DNA of 64,000 bases from Daucus carota subsp. sativus (taxonomy: Eukaryota; Streptophyta; Magnoliopsida; Apiales; Apiaceae). The first letter of the stretch is position 1. Each line of letters begins with the position of its first letter. Positions 45,819 through 58,488 of this stretch are shown here, one piece after another. The notes under the pieces are model-generated. The model was not told the origin of the DNA, did not search any database, and worked only from the letters and a program-made list of their open reading frames with translations. Location of the stretch: the NCBI RefSeq assembly GCF_001625215.2, contig NC_030386.2:38133296-38197295 (forward strand), given 5' to 3'. Made by a program: the position numbers and the translations under genes.

Positions 45819-48661
45819 TAATTGAGATGAGATGTTTTAATTGATGTTATTCTTGTGAATACATAAACTCATTCTAATTAAAATTTAACATATATTATTT
45901 CATGAATGTGCGTAAAGTATTATTCTTTTGATCAAATATGCAGAGAGATTTTTATAGAACTTTGAGACTATACGGTACTGAATTAAAAATTGCGAATTTA
46001 ATTATAGGAGTTACTGGGCTTTTCGAGATGATGATAAATTGTGGATCTTCTTACAGTGGCCCGATACTGATCACAGTCCACAGATGACCACATGTGAAAG
46101 TGAATCCCAACTGAGCTTCATCTGCATCTTAAAAAATGACAACTGTTTGAATGGGCTTACGGGCTTATATATGGATAATATTTGTGTAAAAAAATCTTAA
46201 AATTGGAAATCTTGATTTTTTAATAATTTACTTTTTTTTGAAATTATATTTTTATAAAAATGCAAAGGATCATTTTAAAAAATAAATTATTATATTTAGT
46301 ATTATATTAATAATTTTAATAGTTTTAAATATCAAAATATTTATTCAAACATATAGATTAAAACTATTTTTTATTTATAAATAATTTACAATTGTAAATA
46401 ATACTGTAAAAACTTTTTTATTGACTCAATAAATACTTTTTTAAGTAAGTCAAATCAGAACATTGGTTAGGTTGGTTAGGACGTTAGGTTAGAGCAACTC
46501 AATGCAAACTCTTCAGATTTAGGGGTTAGGATCAACAATCAGTCCTCCAAGCAACTTCCTATCCCCTAAAAATTTTAGGGGAGAGAAACTCATCCCCTTA
46601 TTTGAGGGAGCAAAAAACTATAATACCACATCATCAATATTACTTATAATATAACATATATTTACTCTAACTCTACCTCTTCTCACGTATATTACCTTAA
46701 ATATTAAATAAATACGAATTTTTAAATTATAAGTAACAAGTATAGGTAATATCATTGTAGTAAAACAACTTTTTACTTACCTATATATTTTAGGTAACCA
46801 TTATTTTGGGGGTGTTTGGATGATTGGTAGGAATGAGAATGGGGAATGGGAATGGAGGGTATGGGAAATGGTAACCCAAGGGATGTGGAGGTATTGATTT
46901 ACCCTTCAAAAGGGAATGAGGTTCCCATTCCAAGCAAAAATTTTACTAATCCAAACACAATGTATGGGTATTAGGTTCCGATTCCCGTTAACCGGGTTCA
47001 TTAACCATCAACCAAACGCCTCCTTTATTATATTTTAGCTAACCAATATAGGGATTACTCTTTTTAGATACTCCAATAGAACTTATAAAAATTGAACCTT
47101 GATCTTTATTTATAGAAGGCTTATGAAATTCAGATTCTAGTACAGTGTCCTAAATATCAGTACTTGTCCAAAGTACTCATTTTGAACATCCCAACACTCC
47201 GAGTACTCGATAAATCCTATCAACTATGCGACATTTCATCAAGAATCCGTACAAAATCAAAATCCCATACAATCCATTAAAATCCATAGACTAAAAACAA
47301 TGCATTAAAATTCCAATCGAATACACCCCCGTAAATTTAACTGATCTCCGATTTTCTCAGTACTCGGCGGAGAATCACCCACTTCGTAAAACACCGACTC
47401 GTAAACACATAATCCTAATTATTAACATCAAAAATCATAAAAGCAGCCACCAGCTACTCGGTTTATTCCCATATCCAAGATGCCAATATGCTCACCCCTG
47501 ATTCCTTTAAAAATTCACCTTAAATAAATCCCCGTCCTTCACGGGGAACTTAACCCGGCAAATAATTTAACTGGATGCACTCTAAACTCACGTGTTAATT
47601 ATTGCTCAGAAACTAAAATAAATGGTACTGCTCTGTCAATTATTAAAACATTTCAGATACACACACCTATCTATTATAATACTTGAGCAGTTTTTTTCTC
47701 ATATACAGGCATGCAGTACAACTTTCAGATTTATTCCACAGTTGTGAGTTTGTGAAAACAGCAGAAAGGGCAATCCAGCAAAGCAAAGCAACAAAACAAC
47801 ACTAAAGCTGTGGTATAAAGTCCAATATAAAGGTACTTTTCATCACTAAAATGATTAATCTAATATGGCCCATATCTTACCTCTATTAGCTGTCCATTTA
47901 CTCCAGTTTGTGGTAGCAAAATAAAGCACCATTGTGGTGTTTTTTGCTTATCTGTTTGGCAACAACTGGAACACAATGCTTCCCCCAAAACCATGTCAAA
48001 AAAAGAGGGGAAAAAATAGTTAAAAACCTCGTTTAGCGAATATGAATTACTAATCGGCATAAAATAGAATCAAAATTAATTCTATTCTCTGTTATAATTG
48101 TTCAATGTAGCAAACAAAATATAAGATTAAGAGTATGTTTGTCTAAGTTTTAAGCTAGAGTTCAAATTGAAAAGCTTTTAATTGCATAATAAGTCTAAAA
48201 CTTATTTAAAGTAAAAAATAAGTCAGAAACTTACTTAAACCAGAAATCAATTTGAGGGACTTCTTCGCTGACTTAATTTTTCTAATTCTTTTGATAAAAA
48301 TTATTCATAAATCATAAGCGTTGTATATTATAATATTTTTAGTAGTATATAAATCATTAATAAATTAAAATCATTTAAATAAATATTTTAAACTCCTAAT
48401 TTATTACGTTAAATCATAACTCATTATTTTAAATTCGGTCAAACAGAAACGATGACATATAACAATATACTACTTGTTTATTGATAAAAATATATCCATG
48501 ACAGAGTAATTTATTTAAATAATATGTAACAACAGAAGATGATAGAATTATAGTAATGAATAAAGCTGCTGTGGCTGACATTTTTGTCAAAGAAATAAAA
48601 AATTCAGAAGAAAAATAAGTTAATGATTATTGAACATGGGTGCCACCCAAAACTGCAGACT
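45819..48661. other. Intergenic, repeats and AT-rich DNA
   Basis: No gene seen over almost 3 kb. One Harbinger-type MITE (46808-47023) is clear. Sequence around 46490-46800 and 47024-47080 may be halves of another old element split by it. The end of the stretch is the promoter of the PR-1-like gene (TTTATATC at 48663 is a weak TATA candidate). Confidence 0.5.
46808..47023. mobile_element. Tourist/Harbinger-like MITE
   Basis: GGGGGTGTTTGGATGATTGG at the left and, read inward from the right, GGAGGCGTTTGGTTGATGG are inverted relatives. Short T-rich flanks (TTT on both sides) fit a 3-bp target. The GAATGAGAATGGGGAATGGG interior is typical of plant Tourist copies. Confidence 0.65.
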
Positions 48662-48781
48662 TTTATATCATCTCAAAATCCTACTACTGCACAACTTCTT
48701 TTCCTCATTTAATTTCCACAAAACATACCAGTGAGCTCTCCATAAATTCTCCCAAATCACACTATTAAATTTCCCCTAGCA

Positions 48782-49285
48782 ATGAGTCCCCTCTACACAT
48801 TATTCCTCCTCTTTCTGATACTCTCAGCCACTGTCAATGCTGAAGCCAAGAAGCACAGACAAAACCGCATGAAAGTGCAACAATTTCTAGGCCCGCAAAA
48901 TGCTGCACGATATGCATTGCGAATGAGCCCCTTAAAATGGGATCCGAAACTCGCACGTTACGCGCAACGCTACGCTAACCAGCGTCGCAAGGACTGTGCA
49001 TTGAAGCATTCGAATGGCATTTATGGCGAGAATATTTTTTGGGGTAGCGGTAAGGGCTGGTCCCCTGTCCAGGCCGCCACCGCATGGGTGGAAGAGCGTA
49101 AATGGTACGACCATAATTCAAATTCGTGCGGGCTTGGCCAGGAATGCGGGCATTATACTCAGGTTGTGTGGCGCACAACCAGGAGAGTAGGGTGTGCTAA
49201 GGTGAATTGTTCTGGTGGCAAAGGTGTTTTCATGACTTGTAATTATTATCCTCCTGGAAATTACATTGGTGAGAGGCCTTACTGA
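48782..49285 (+). CDS. PR-1-like secreted CAP protein
   Basis: Intronless gene for 167 residues, the usual PR-1 size. Residues 1-20 (MSPLYTLFLLFLILSATVNA) are a signal peptide, so the protein is secreted. A CAP domain follows: LKWDPKLARYAQRYANQR, then the cavity residues His and Glu in HSNGIYGENIFWG, and the second His in ECGHYTQVVWRTTRRVGCA. Six cysteines are in the expected places. The C-terminus CNYY followed by PPGNYIGERPY has the form of the CAPE1 defence peptide precursor site. The mature part is rich in Arg and Lys, as in basic PR-1 proteins. PR-1 proteins accumulate in the apoplast after pathogen attack and bind sterols. Specific induction here is not shown. Confidence 0.93.
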   Translation: MSPLYTLFLLFLILSATVNAEAKKHRQNRMKVQQFLGPQNAARYALRMSPLKWDPKLARYAQRYANQRRKDCALKHSNGIYGENIFWGSGKGWSPVQAATAWVEERKWYDHNSNSCGLGQECGHYTQVVWRTTRRVGCAKVNCSGGKGVFMTCNYYPPGNYIGERPY

Positions 49286-50266
49286 TTTTTACTATACTAA
49301 AAACCTAAAATAGTTGTGTCAAGTGTAATGTATATTGGGGATGTTAAATTTGTTGTACTAGTAAATTTTTGAGTATGGTTTGTAATTATAGTTACGGTTT
49401 GGTCATAGCATATTAATGATGACTTTACTACTGGCTTGCATATGTACTCTCTGTAAAGCAATAATAAATGTTTTGCACAAGAAAAGCTCAATAATGTAAC
49501 TCGTTTAGAATACTTTTTGTGTGAAAAGGTCTTCTTCTGAATGATCAGAACCAAAGTTGAATGGAGGTGTGTTTTCTGGGTGATTTCTATGGGTTCTTGA
49601 GTCTGAGTCTTTGCACAGTGCTATTTAGGGGGTCTTTAAAAAAAGAGCCTTCGAGTTCACCCTCGGGATAAGATAGTAGATTAGTGATAATGTTTGTAAT
49701 TTGTATACTGATATTCTCTCAGTTTATAAGAGACAAGATACATATTATATTTTCTAACGATCTTAGCCTTACCTTTAAAATTTCTAAGGCAGGTCTAAAT
49801 CCAGGGCGGCAATTTCATGCCGGCTCGATAATTTCACACGAATTCAGCCGGTAAAGTACGGATGTGGCAATTTTCTAGGGACCTGGGTACAGGGTTTGGC
49901 TTTTTAAAACTATCTAGAGCCCATGCAGGGGCTTTTGAGGAGTTTTAACGAGGCCCTAGCGGGCCCGAGGTGGATTGAGTGGAGGTGAGGGTGGGCATTG
50001 AGTGGGTGATAACATATATGGGTGTGTGATGACATACAGGCATAGCTGAGTTCATTTAGGTATATTTTCTCTATGTTTTCATTTGAGTGTTTTTTATTTG
50101 AACAATTGTCATATTAAATATTTATAAAAATACATGTTTATATTTTTATATTATTCATAATTTAAATTTAATTACAATATATTTTAACCAAAGATAAATA
50201 AATTTATTAAATTAAAGTGACAACTATTTATTCATTACTCTTACTCTTTTTTCTTTATGTTTTGTA
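49286..50266. other. Intergenic, no gene seen
   Basis: 3' flank of the PR-1-like gene and spacer. A moderately GC-rich patch at about 49790-50030 (for example CGGCAATTTCATGCCGGCTC) breaks the AT-rich background; I do not recognise it. Confidence 0.45.
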
Positions 50267-50568
50267 CTCCCTCCGTCCCCTCAATTGTTTACATTGGAGG
50301 GGGACACGGAGACCAAGACAATGTATGAAAAATGAGTAAAGTTAGATGAAAAGTGGGTAAAGTGGTGGGACCTATCAATATTTAATAATAGATTTGAGAT
50401 AGTGGAGGAAAGTAGTGGGTGTAATAGTAGTTTTTATTGTTAAATATGAGATAGTGTGGGAAGATAGTGGGTGTAATGATGAGAAAACTTATTATTTATG
50501 GTAATGTGAAGAAATGAGAGGGACATCCCAAAATAGTAACCGTAAACAAATGAGAGGGACAGAGGGAG
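50267..50568. mobile_element. Stowaway-like MITE
   Basis: CTCCCTCCGTCCCCTCAATT at the left and ATGAGAGGGACAGAGGGAG at the right, flanked by TA. Same subfamily as 16586-16894 and as the split copy at the window start. Confidence 0.88.
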
Positions 50569-50570
50569 TA

Positions 50571-50820
50571 TCTCAGTATAAAAGATTCGGCGGGTTGCGT
50601 CCATATCTTCCCCTTTTGCTCTGTCTCATAGGATTCTCTTTTCTATTGATTTCTGCCGCTTGTCAGGTGAGTTGCGTCATTCACGGAGTCTGCAGTGCCG
50701 TATTCACTGGGCTCGGGCTTGCTTCCTTGGGCCTACCTACCCTAAGTTCTTTGATCCAGCAATCAAACACCTACATTGATAGAAACAATTTTGAGGTCGT
50801 CAAAAGACTTCTTACATAAA
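50571..50820. other. Unidentified island of different composition
   Basis: This 250-bp block directly after the MITE is less AT-rich than its surroundings and open in one frame, with a hydrophobic reading (LLLCLIGFSFLLISAACQ). No domain or gene start is convincing. It could be an organelle-derived fragment or a gene remnant. Confidence 0.3.
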
Positions 50821-51200
50821 ACCTAAAAGCCTGTGTCCACAAAGCAGCCCCAATTTCGGGTATCCTCCGGTTTGTGTTGTGTTAATCAAACTCAAAACCC
50901 ATCAAATTTTAATGGGTAAATATATTTAACCTGAACCCGATCTATTAATATATACGAATATTCGGAACATATGTTAAGAATTTCAAAAATCTAATATCCT
51001 GTGAAATTCGAAAAAAAATCATTTGTTTTGAATATATAAGATTTTTAAAATGATTTGAATTTATTATTACGTATCTCAAAATTTTAAAATTTTAAAATTC
51101 AAATTAAATATTTAGTATTCGAAATATTGAATTTGAAAAAACACGATTGAATGATTAGGCTAGAATAGTTCGAAACGTCTCGAGAACATCCTATTCGGAC

Positions 51201-51240
51201 GTTCTAGAACCAATATTTTGCCCACCCCAAATATATAAAT
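51201..51240 (+). promoter_or_regulatory. Heat-shock-like element and TATA box of the polyubiquitin gene
   Basis: The perfect palindrome GTTCTAGAAC (51201-51210, TTCnnGAA core) overlaps a CCAAT word and lies about 20 bp before ATATATAAAT (51231-51240). A transcription start near 51265 would follow. Heat or stress induction is a reasonable inference for a polyubiquitin gene. Confidence 0.55.
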
Positions 51241-51348
51241 ACGTATCTCGGGTTGCTTTAAAATTATCTTATATATGCTCTTGTAAAATTTTTAAACCTA
51301 CATATTCATACATAACTCTCTCTCTCGTTTTGATCAACGATTTTCAAG

Positions 51349-53469
<2,121 letters not shown>

Positions 53470-54749
53470 ATTGTGGTGGTGTGTTCTAGGGCTTTGAGCC
53501 CTGCTAAAAATTTCTGAATCTTTGTTTTATTTAAGTTTACATTTTATGTGCCTGTGTGCTGAAAGACAGTACATTTCCTGTTCTTGAGGGATATTTAAGT
53601 TTTTTATATTTCAATGTTTTTATGTGGAATGACCTTTATTCCATTAAAACAAGAAATGTATATTACTGCATGTTTAGATGTGCTTATTTCTAAACTTCTT
53701 GTTAGTAATTTGTAATGTGTTTTTGTGTTTGTGTTTCTGAAAAGGAGAGATAATACTCCCTCCATCCCATTTTAAGTGTCCTGTTTTGACTTTCAACAGT
53801 CAAATTGACCAATTTTTGACCAAGCATAATGAACAAATTCGTTATTATTTTAAAAAACTAAAAATTACATTTTATAGTATATTGTATGAACTTTATAATG
53901 GCATTTTTTTTTTTACTTTTAAAAGTTATATTATAGGTATAAATCTCAGTCAAAATTTGGTCAATTTGACCATTCAAAAGTCAAACAGGACACTTAAAAT
54001 GGGATGGAGGGAGTAGTATATATCTGGTTTATAAACTGGAATGGCATTGTGGGCAATTATATGCTGAACTAGTATTGAGAAACAGGGTGACTCTGCTTTC
54101 TGAGACAAGCCCCCGGACTTTGCCTTATCCTGCATATTGCTTCTGCATCAATACGACGATGACTAGTACAAGTCCCACAAGATGCCTGAGCTCATCGCCT
54201 TCCCTCTTCTAAAGATAAGTGCCCATACTACTACACTCTTGACACGTTACACCTATTTGTGAAAGTTGGGGTAAAATATTCTATCAGTCTCCAGCTTGTT
54301 CGGTAGATCAATTATACTCTGAAACGCTTTAGAGATCAGGAGCTGAGCATAATGTAACCTCCAATTTAACCTGAAAACTTCTCTAAGATACAGGTGCATA
54401 TAAAAAACATGTCACAAATATCACATCTGTTTTATCTTCTTTTCAACTAGAGTCATTGTCGTTGATGATCTTTAGTGTCGTGGAAATATTATATTCATTT
54501 AGCAACTTTGTTATTCTTGCTTCCTGTACGTGATTACGGGTACATATTTAGCTCAAATAAATAAATTCTGGACTAGTATTTGTAATATATCTGCTATTAT
54601 TTGTAAAACTGCTGTTTATTGTAAGTCCTTCAAACCTTTTGTTGAAGGGCAATCTGCCACAAGTATTGCAATACTAACTCCAGATGTACAATTTTGATTT
54701 AGTCAGCTTTCTGATGAGCTGATAAACTGATGGAGCTTCCCTGAGTGTA
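53470..54749. other. 3' flank of polyubiquitin and spacer
   Basis: Polyubiquitin 3' UTR, then one Stowaway-like copy (53756-54013) and spacer up to the 3' end of the GMC oxidoreductase gene. No other gene seen. Confidence 0.5.
53756..54013. mobile_element. Stowaway-like MITE with long inverted ends
   Basis: CTCCCTCCATCCCATTTTAA at the left and TTAAAATGGGATGGAGGGAG at the right, flanked by TA. The inverted match continues for more than 35 bp (through the AGTGTCCTGTTTGACT region), so this copy is well preserved. Confidence 0.9.
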
Positions 54750-56755
54750 TTAGCCCTGGCGGATCCTCTCTTCCCTTATCTTCAGACCTGCGTACCTGCA
54801 AGAAATATGATCTTAATTAAGCTGTTGCAACACAAATTTTCAAGATAGTCGGGGCTAAAAACGATTTATTTGCTTTAATTTCCTGTTCCTGCTACGTGAT
54901 ATATAGTAAATGTAGTGTTAAAAAAAAAAATACCTGCCCATCATCAGTAGAGTAGCCTGAGGATTAGTCCCCGGTGAGGCCACAAACGTGGAACCATCGA
55001 CGACTCGTAATGCTTTTATACCAGTGACCTTAAAATCACCGTCAGTCACCTTCTTCATTGTACATCCACCGTGATAATGGTAGATAGGAGCCACTGTTCT
55101 GCGGCAGTATGATTCCATTTTGCTTCGATCAGAAATGTTTTCCGGTAAAGAAAGGCCCAAAAATTGATAATATTTGTTACCATCTTTATCCACAAACTTA
55201 TATTGATCCATGCTGGGACTCCTGATCATCTTTCCAATAGTCTGCAACCCACTTATACAAGCTGATATATCTCTGGAGTCTGCAAAATAGTTAAATCGAA
55301 CCCTCGGAGTAATGCTGGCACTTTTTGCAGATGCTAACTTAAGTGAACCACTTGACATAGGCCTTGAAGTTTTAGTAACTATGCTGAGTGCAGTAATATT
55401 TAGGTGCGCATAAGGGTAGGGGAAAAATATCCGACTAGCAGGAGAGAAAAAGGATGCAATTGCAGATACGGCCTCAATGATGTACAAATTTTTTTGGATC
55501 CCAACTGTACGGTCACTAGAACCCTTAATGGGAATCGGAAATGGGGATATAAAGCTCACCTGATTCAGTGGGGGATCGATCATGAATTGACCGACAAATG
55601 GCTGGTGGTGAACTAGAGGAATGTTCATAGATGCCAGATCCGAACTTGGGCCAACTCCACTTAGTAGCAAAAGCTGAGGACTGCCTAGAGCTCCAGCACT
55701 CAATATTACTTCTCCATTTCTGCGAACTTGAACTTGTTGAGATCTCCCGTTCGAGTCCTTGTAAATAACTCCAGCAGCAGATATATCTGATGTGTTGAGG
55801 TATTAATTAAAGTGATAGAAAAATGCCTACATACCGCATGTCTGTTATTAGAAGCAAATCGGAACAGAAGGAAGATTGTTATTGAATTTAGTTACCTGTT
55901 GAATAGGAATTAAACAGAACTCTTTCCACTGTTGCATTGATGATCACTTGTAAGTTACCCGGTTTTCCTTTATTAAGAAGCTCTACTGCTCCATATCGCC
56001 TTCCTGTGGCATCGAATGTACTGCCCGTGGTTTTGGTTCCCCCTTCGTGATCAAGAGTGAATCCATTGTCCGGTTTGAGGTCTGCGTGTAAAAGTGCTTC
56101 CCTCACTGAAGACTGAAAAAGATTCAATTCATTCTTTCGAAACACAACAGTTTCTTCAATCCATTCATACGCTGTTTTCTGCATATCAAAGTCCCAATCT
56201 ATACCCGAACGGTTATAGAAGTCATCATCACCTCTCGAATAGAATCCAAAATTAACCATGCTAGAGCCACCTAAGACCCGTCCTCGAATATTTGGTATTC
56301 CATCCTCTGATGTGAACGATTCAGCAGGCGAGTCCTTATCATTTATTTGCAAAGCATTGTCTAGCAAATTTTCTTCGCGCATGACATAAGGGTTTGTGTG
56401 AGCATCCCCGCCTCTTTCAATAAGTAAGACGGTGTAGTTCTCCGATAAAGTGGCGGCTAAAGGACAGCCTGCTGTGCCCCCTCCAACCACTATGTAGTCA
56501 TAGTGATTATCTTCAGGTAAGAATGTAGTTGCATCTTTTACAAATTTTAGGTAACTCAAGTCTGCACATAACATATTCATCATGCATATTAGTACTACTA
56601 CTAACTAATTAAAGAATTCAAGTCACATGATGTTAAACATATGATAGCAATTTCTATAACTAGCCTTGCGCTTGAGCAGACTGAAAGACCCCGAGGCCAA
56701 TGAAAACTAAGAAAAGAACGAGCCGAGTGCTCTCTGCAGGCGCCCTTGGAACCAT
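54750..56755 (-). CDS. GMC oxidoreductase, (R)-mandelonitrile lyase / HOTHEAD type
   Basis: Four exons, 56755-56665, 56561-55896, 55786-54934 and 54795-54750, give 551 residues. The N-terminus (LVLFLVFIGLGVFQSAQAQ) is a signal peptide, so the protein is secreted or enters the secretory route. The FAD-binding fold starts with DYIVVGGGTAGCPLAATL; GRVLGGSSMVNFGFYSRGD is the GMC signature, and GEVILSAGALGSPQLLLLSG the second. The C-terminal active-site region reads YHYHGGCTM and GTNPQATLLMMGRYAGLKI. Relatives either cleave mandelonitrile or oxidise long-chain hydroxy acids in the cuticle pathway; sequence alone does not separate these. The first intron needs a GC donor (CAAG|GCTAGT) to keep the frame. 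A TATA-like CCTATATAAG lies about 115 bp upstream. Confidence 0.88.
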
Positions 56756-56868
56756 CCTATGCTTTCCTAACCTGCTTAGACGTGGAAAAACAATGGAACA
56801 GATAGATTAAAGGAATACAATCTAAATGGTTACTGGTTAATAATACTCTTTTCCCTTGCATCTCTTCT

Positions 56869-56878
56869 CTTATATAGG
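56869..56878 (-). promoter_or_regulatory. Possible TATA box of the GMC oxidoreductase gene
   Basis: CCTATATAAG on the minus strand, about 115 bp before the start codon at 56755. Confidence 0.5.
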
Positions 56879-58488
56879 CGATTACCAATACCACATATGA
56901 CAATTTCTTCAGGCTATTACGGCTTAGCACTAGCACTCTAGCCTAACGTTAGCATTGCAACTGATATGTCCGTGGGCATGAAATTACTGTGTTTGTGATA
57001 CTATGAAGACAAGTTCTGGTAGGTAACTAGAGATCCAGGGTAAGTTGGCTGCAATAATCACAGAATAAAACCAACTGTGCAGGTTTTATAGTAATAGAGA
57101 ATTATGCCATTCTCTATACTAGACATGTAACCAGTTTATTACGTGAGGGGATGAAATGCATAAACTTCAACAAAAGTACAACAAATTTTGGTGCTGGGAG
57201 TACCAAAATTTCTGCACCTTAGAAGATATAATGAAGGCTAGCACTAAAAGAACCCAGCCAAGCCACGGTGAGCAACCTGAAAGATATTTCAAGTTTTTTG
57301 AGATTTTCTTATGGCAATTTTTTATGGGTTCTAAATATCTTGAATTTTTCTGGACAAATTTTTTTTTGGAACTTTTTCTGCAGATATTTTTAGGAAAAAT
57401 TTTCTCTGGATTCTTTTTAGAAAAAGATTTCCACGGATTTCTCGGGAATAATTTCTCGAGAATTTTTTGAATTTTTTTTAAATTTTTCCGAGAATTTTTT
57501 CTGCAAATGATTGCCGGATATTTTTTTTGGAATCGTCTAGGAAATATTTGGAAGAATTTTTGACAGAAATTTTTCGAAAAATGTTTGGGAAAATTGTGTG
57601 AATTTGTTTCCGTGAAAATGTCTTTTTTTCTAAAAGTGAGATTAAATTATACTTTTCTAAAATTTAGTCTAATAAAGAGCTTTTTGAGAAAAATAATTCG
57701 TAGACATATTCCTTGCAAAACATTTCCGCGGAAAAATAGAAGAAAAATATTTATTTTCCATGTAAAACATTTTTTTAAATATTTTTCGTTTGTGATTAAT
57801 AGGTATCGTATATCCATACTTAAAACGAAATATGTGATGCAAAACCAAATCATAGCTGTTTTAAAAAATCTTGTTTCCTACTCGTTGGTATTTGGAAAAG
57901 AATAGGATAATTTTGGGAATACAGGCAATTCCTACTTCTGATCGGCAATTTAACTATATTTAAAGTATCGTTTCAAAAATAACTATATTTAAATTATCCC
58001 GTATATAAAGAAAATATAGCTCCTCTTCTCTATTCCAGAGCCTCATACACGCATTGGTAAAAAGTGCATAGATGGTGTAGTTTTCATTCAAAGTTTAATC
58101 GATGATAAAGTGGAGATAGAAGTGTGTGTGTAGAGTGGCTCCTCTTCTACCAAACTCAAACTCAAAAGGCACCACTATTCGAAATAGAGCCTTTAATTTG
58201 CCTTACACAACAAGATAAAATTCATATAATGCCACCTCCTTTGCTTATCCTTCAAATCACCCTAACACAATCACTTATGTGAAGTGCAGATGGACTCTCA
58301 CTCTGAATCTCTAAACACTTCTTTATTATGCTTCTCAATCAAGACTTGTAGTGTCAATGATAAGGCCACCAAATTATCTTGTTGTTAGCTATATGTCTGC
58401 ATGCATACTTAAGCTCAGTGCACATTCCTCTTGTCGAAAAGTTAAGAAGTAACAGAACCATCACAGCTCCATTGGTGTTGCGAAAAAG
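56879..58488. other. Shared upstream region of two divergent genes
   Basis: The GMC oxidoreductase (-) and the USP-domain kinase (+) are transcribed away from each other across this 1.6 kb. The stretch 57290-57610 is a run of T-tracts spaced by short mixed words. No gene seen. Confidence 0.5.
57290..57610. repeat. T-tract-rich low-complexity block
   Basis: Runs of four to nine T recur every 10-20 bp, separated by words such as GGAA, CTGCAG, CCACGG and TCTCGAG. It looks like slipped, diverged simple sequence rather than a gene; frames through it are Phe-rich. Confidence 0.6.

Noticed and set aside
46490-47080. Possible old element with GAGCAACTC-like left end, split by the MITE at 46808-47023
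   Set aside because: The right end is not a convincing inverted partner, so borders cannot be supported.
57156-57470. Open frame of 104 codons between the GMC and RLCK genes
   Set aside because: Composition comes from T-tracts (Phe/Leu/Gly-rich) and shows no protein-like pattern.
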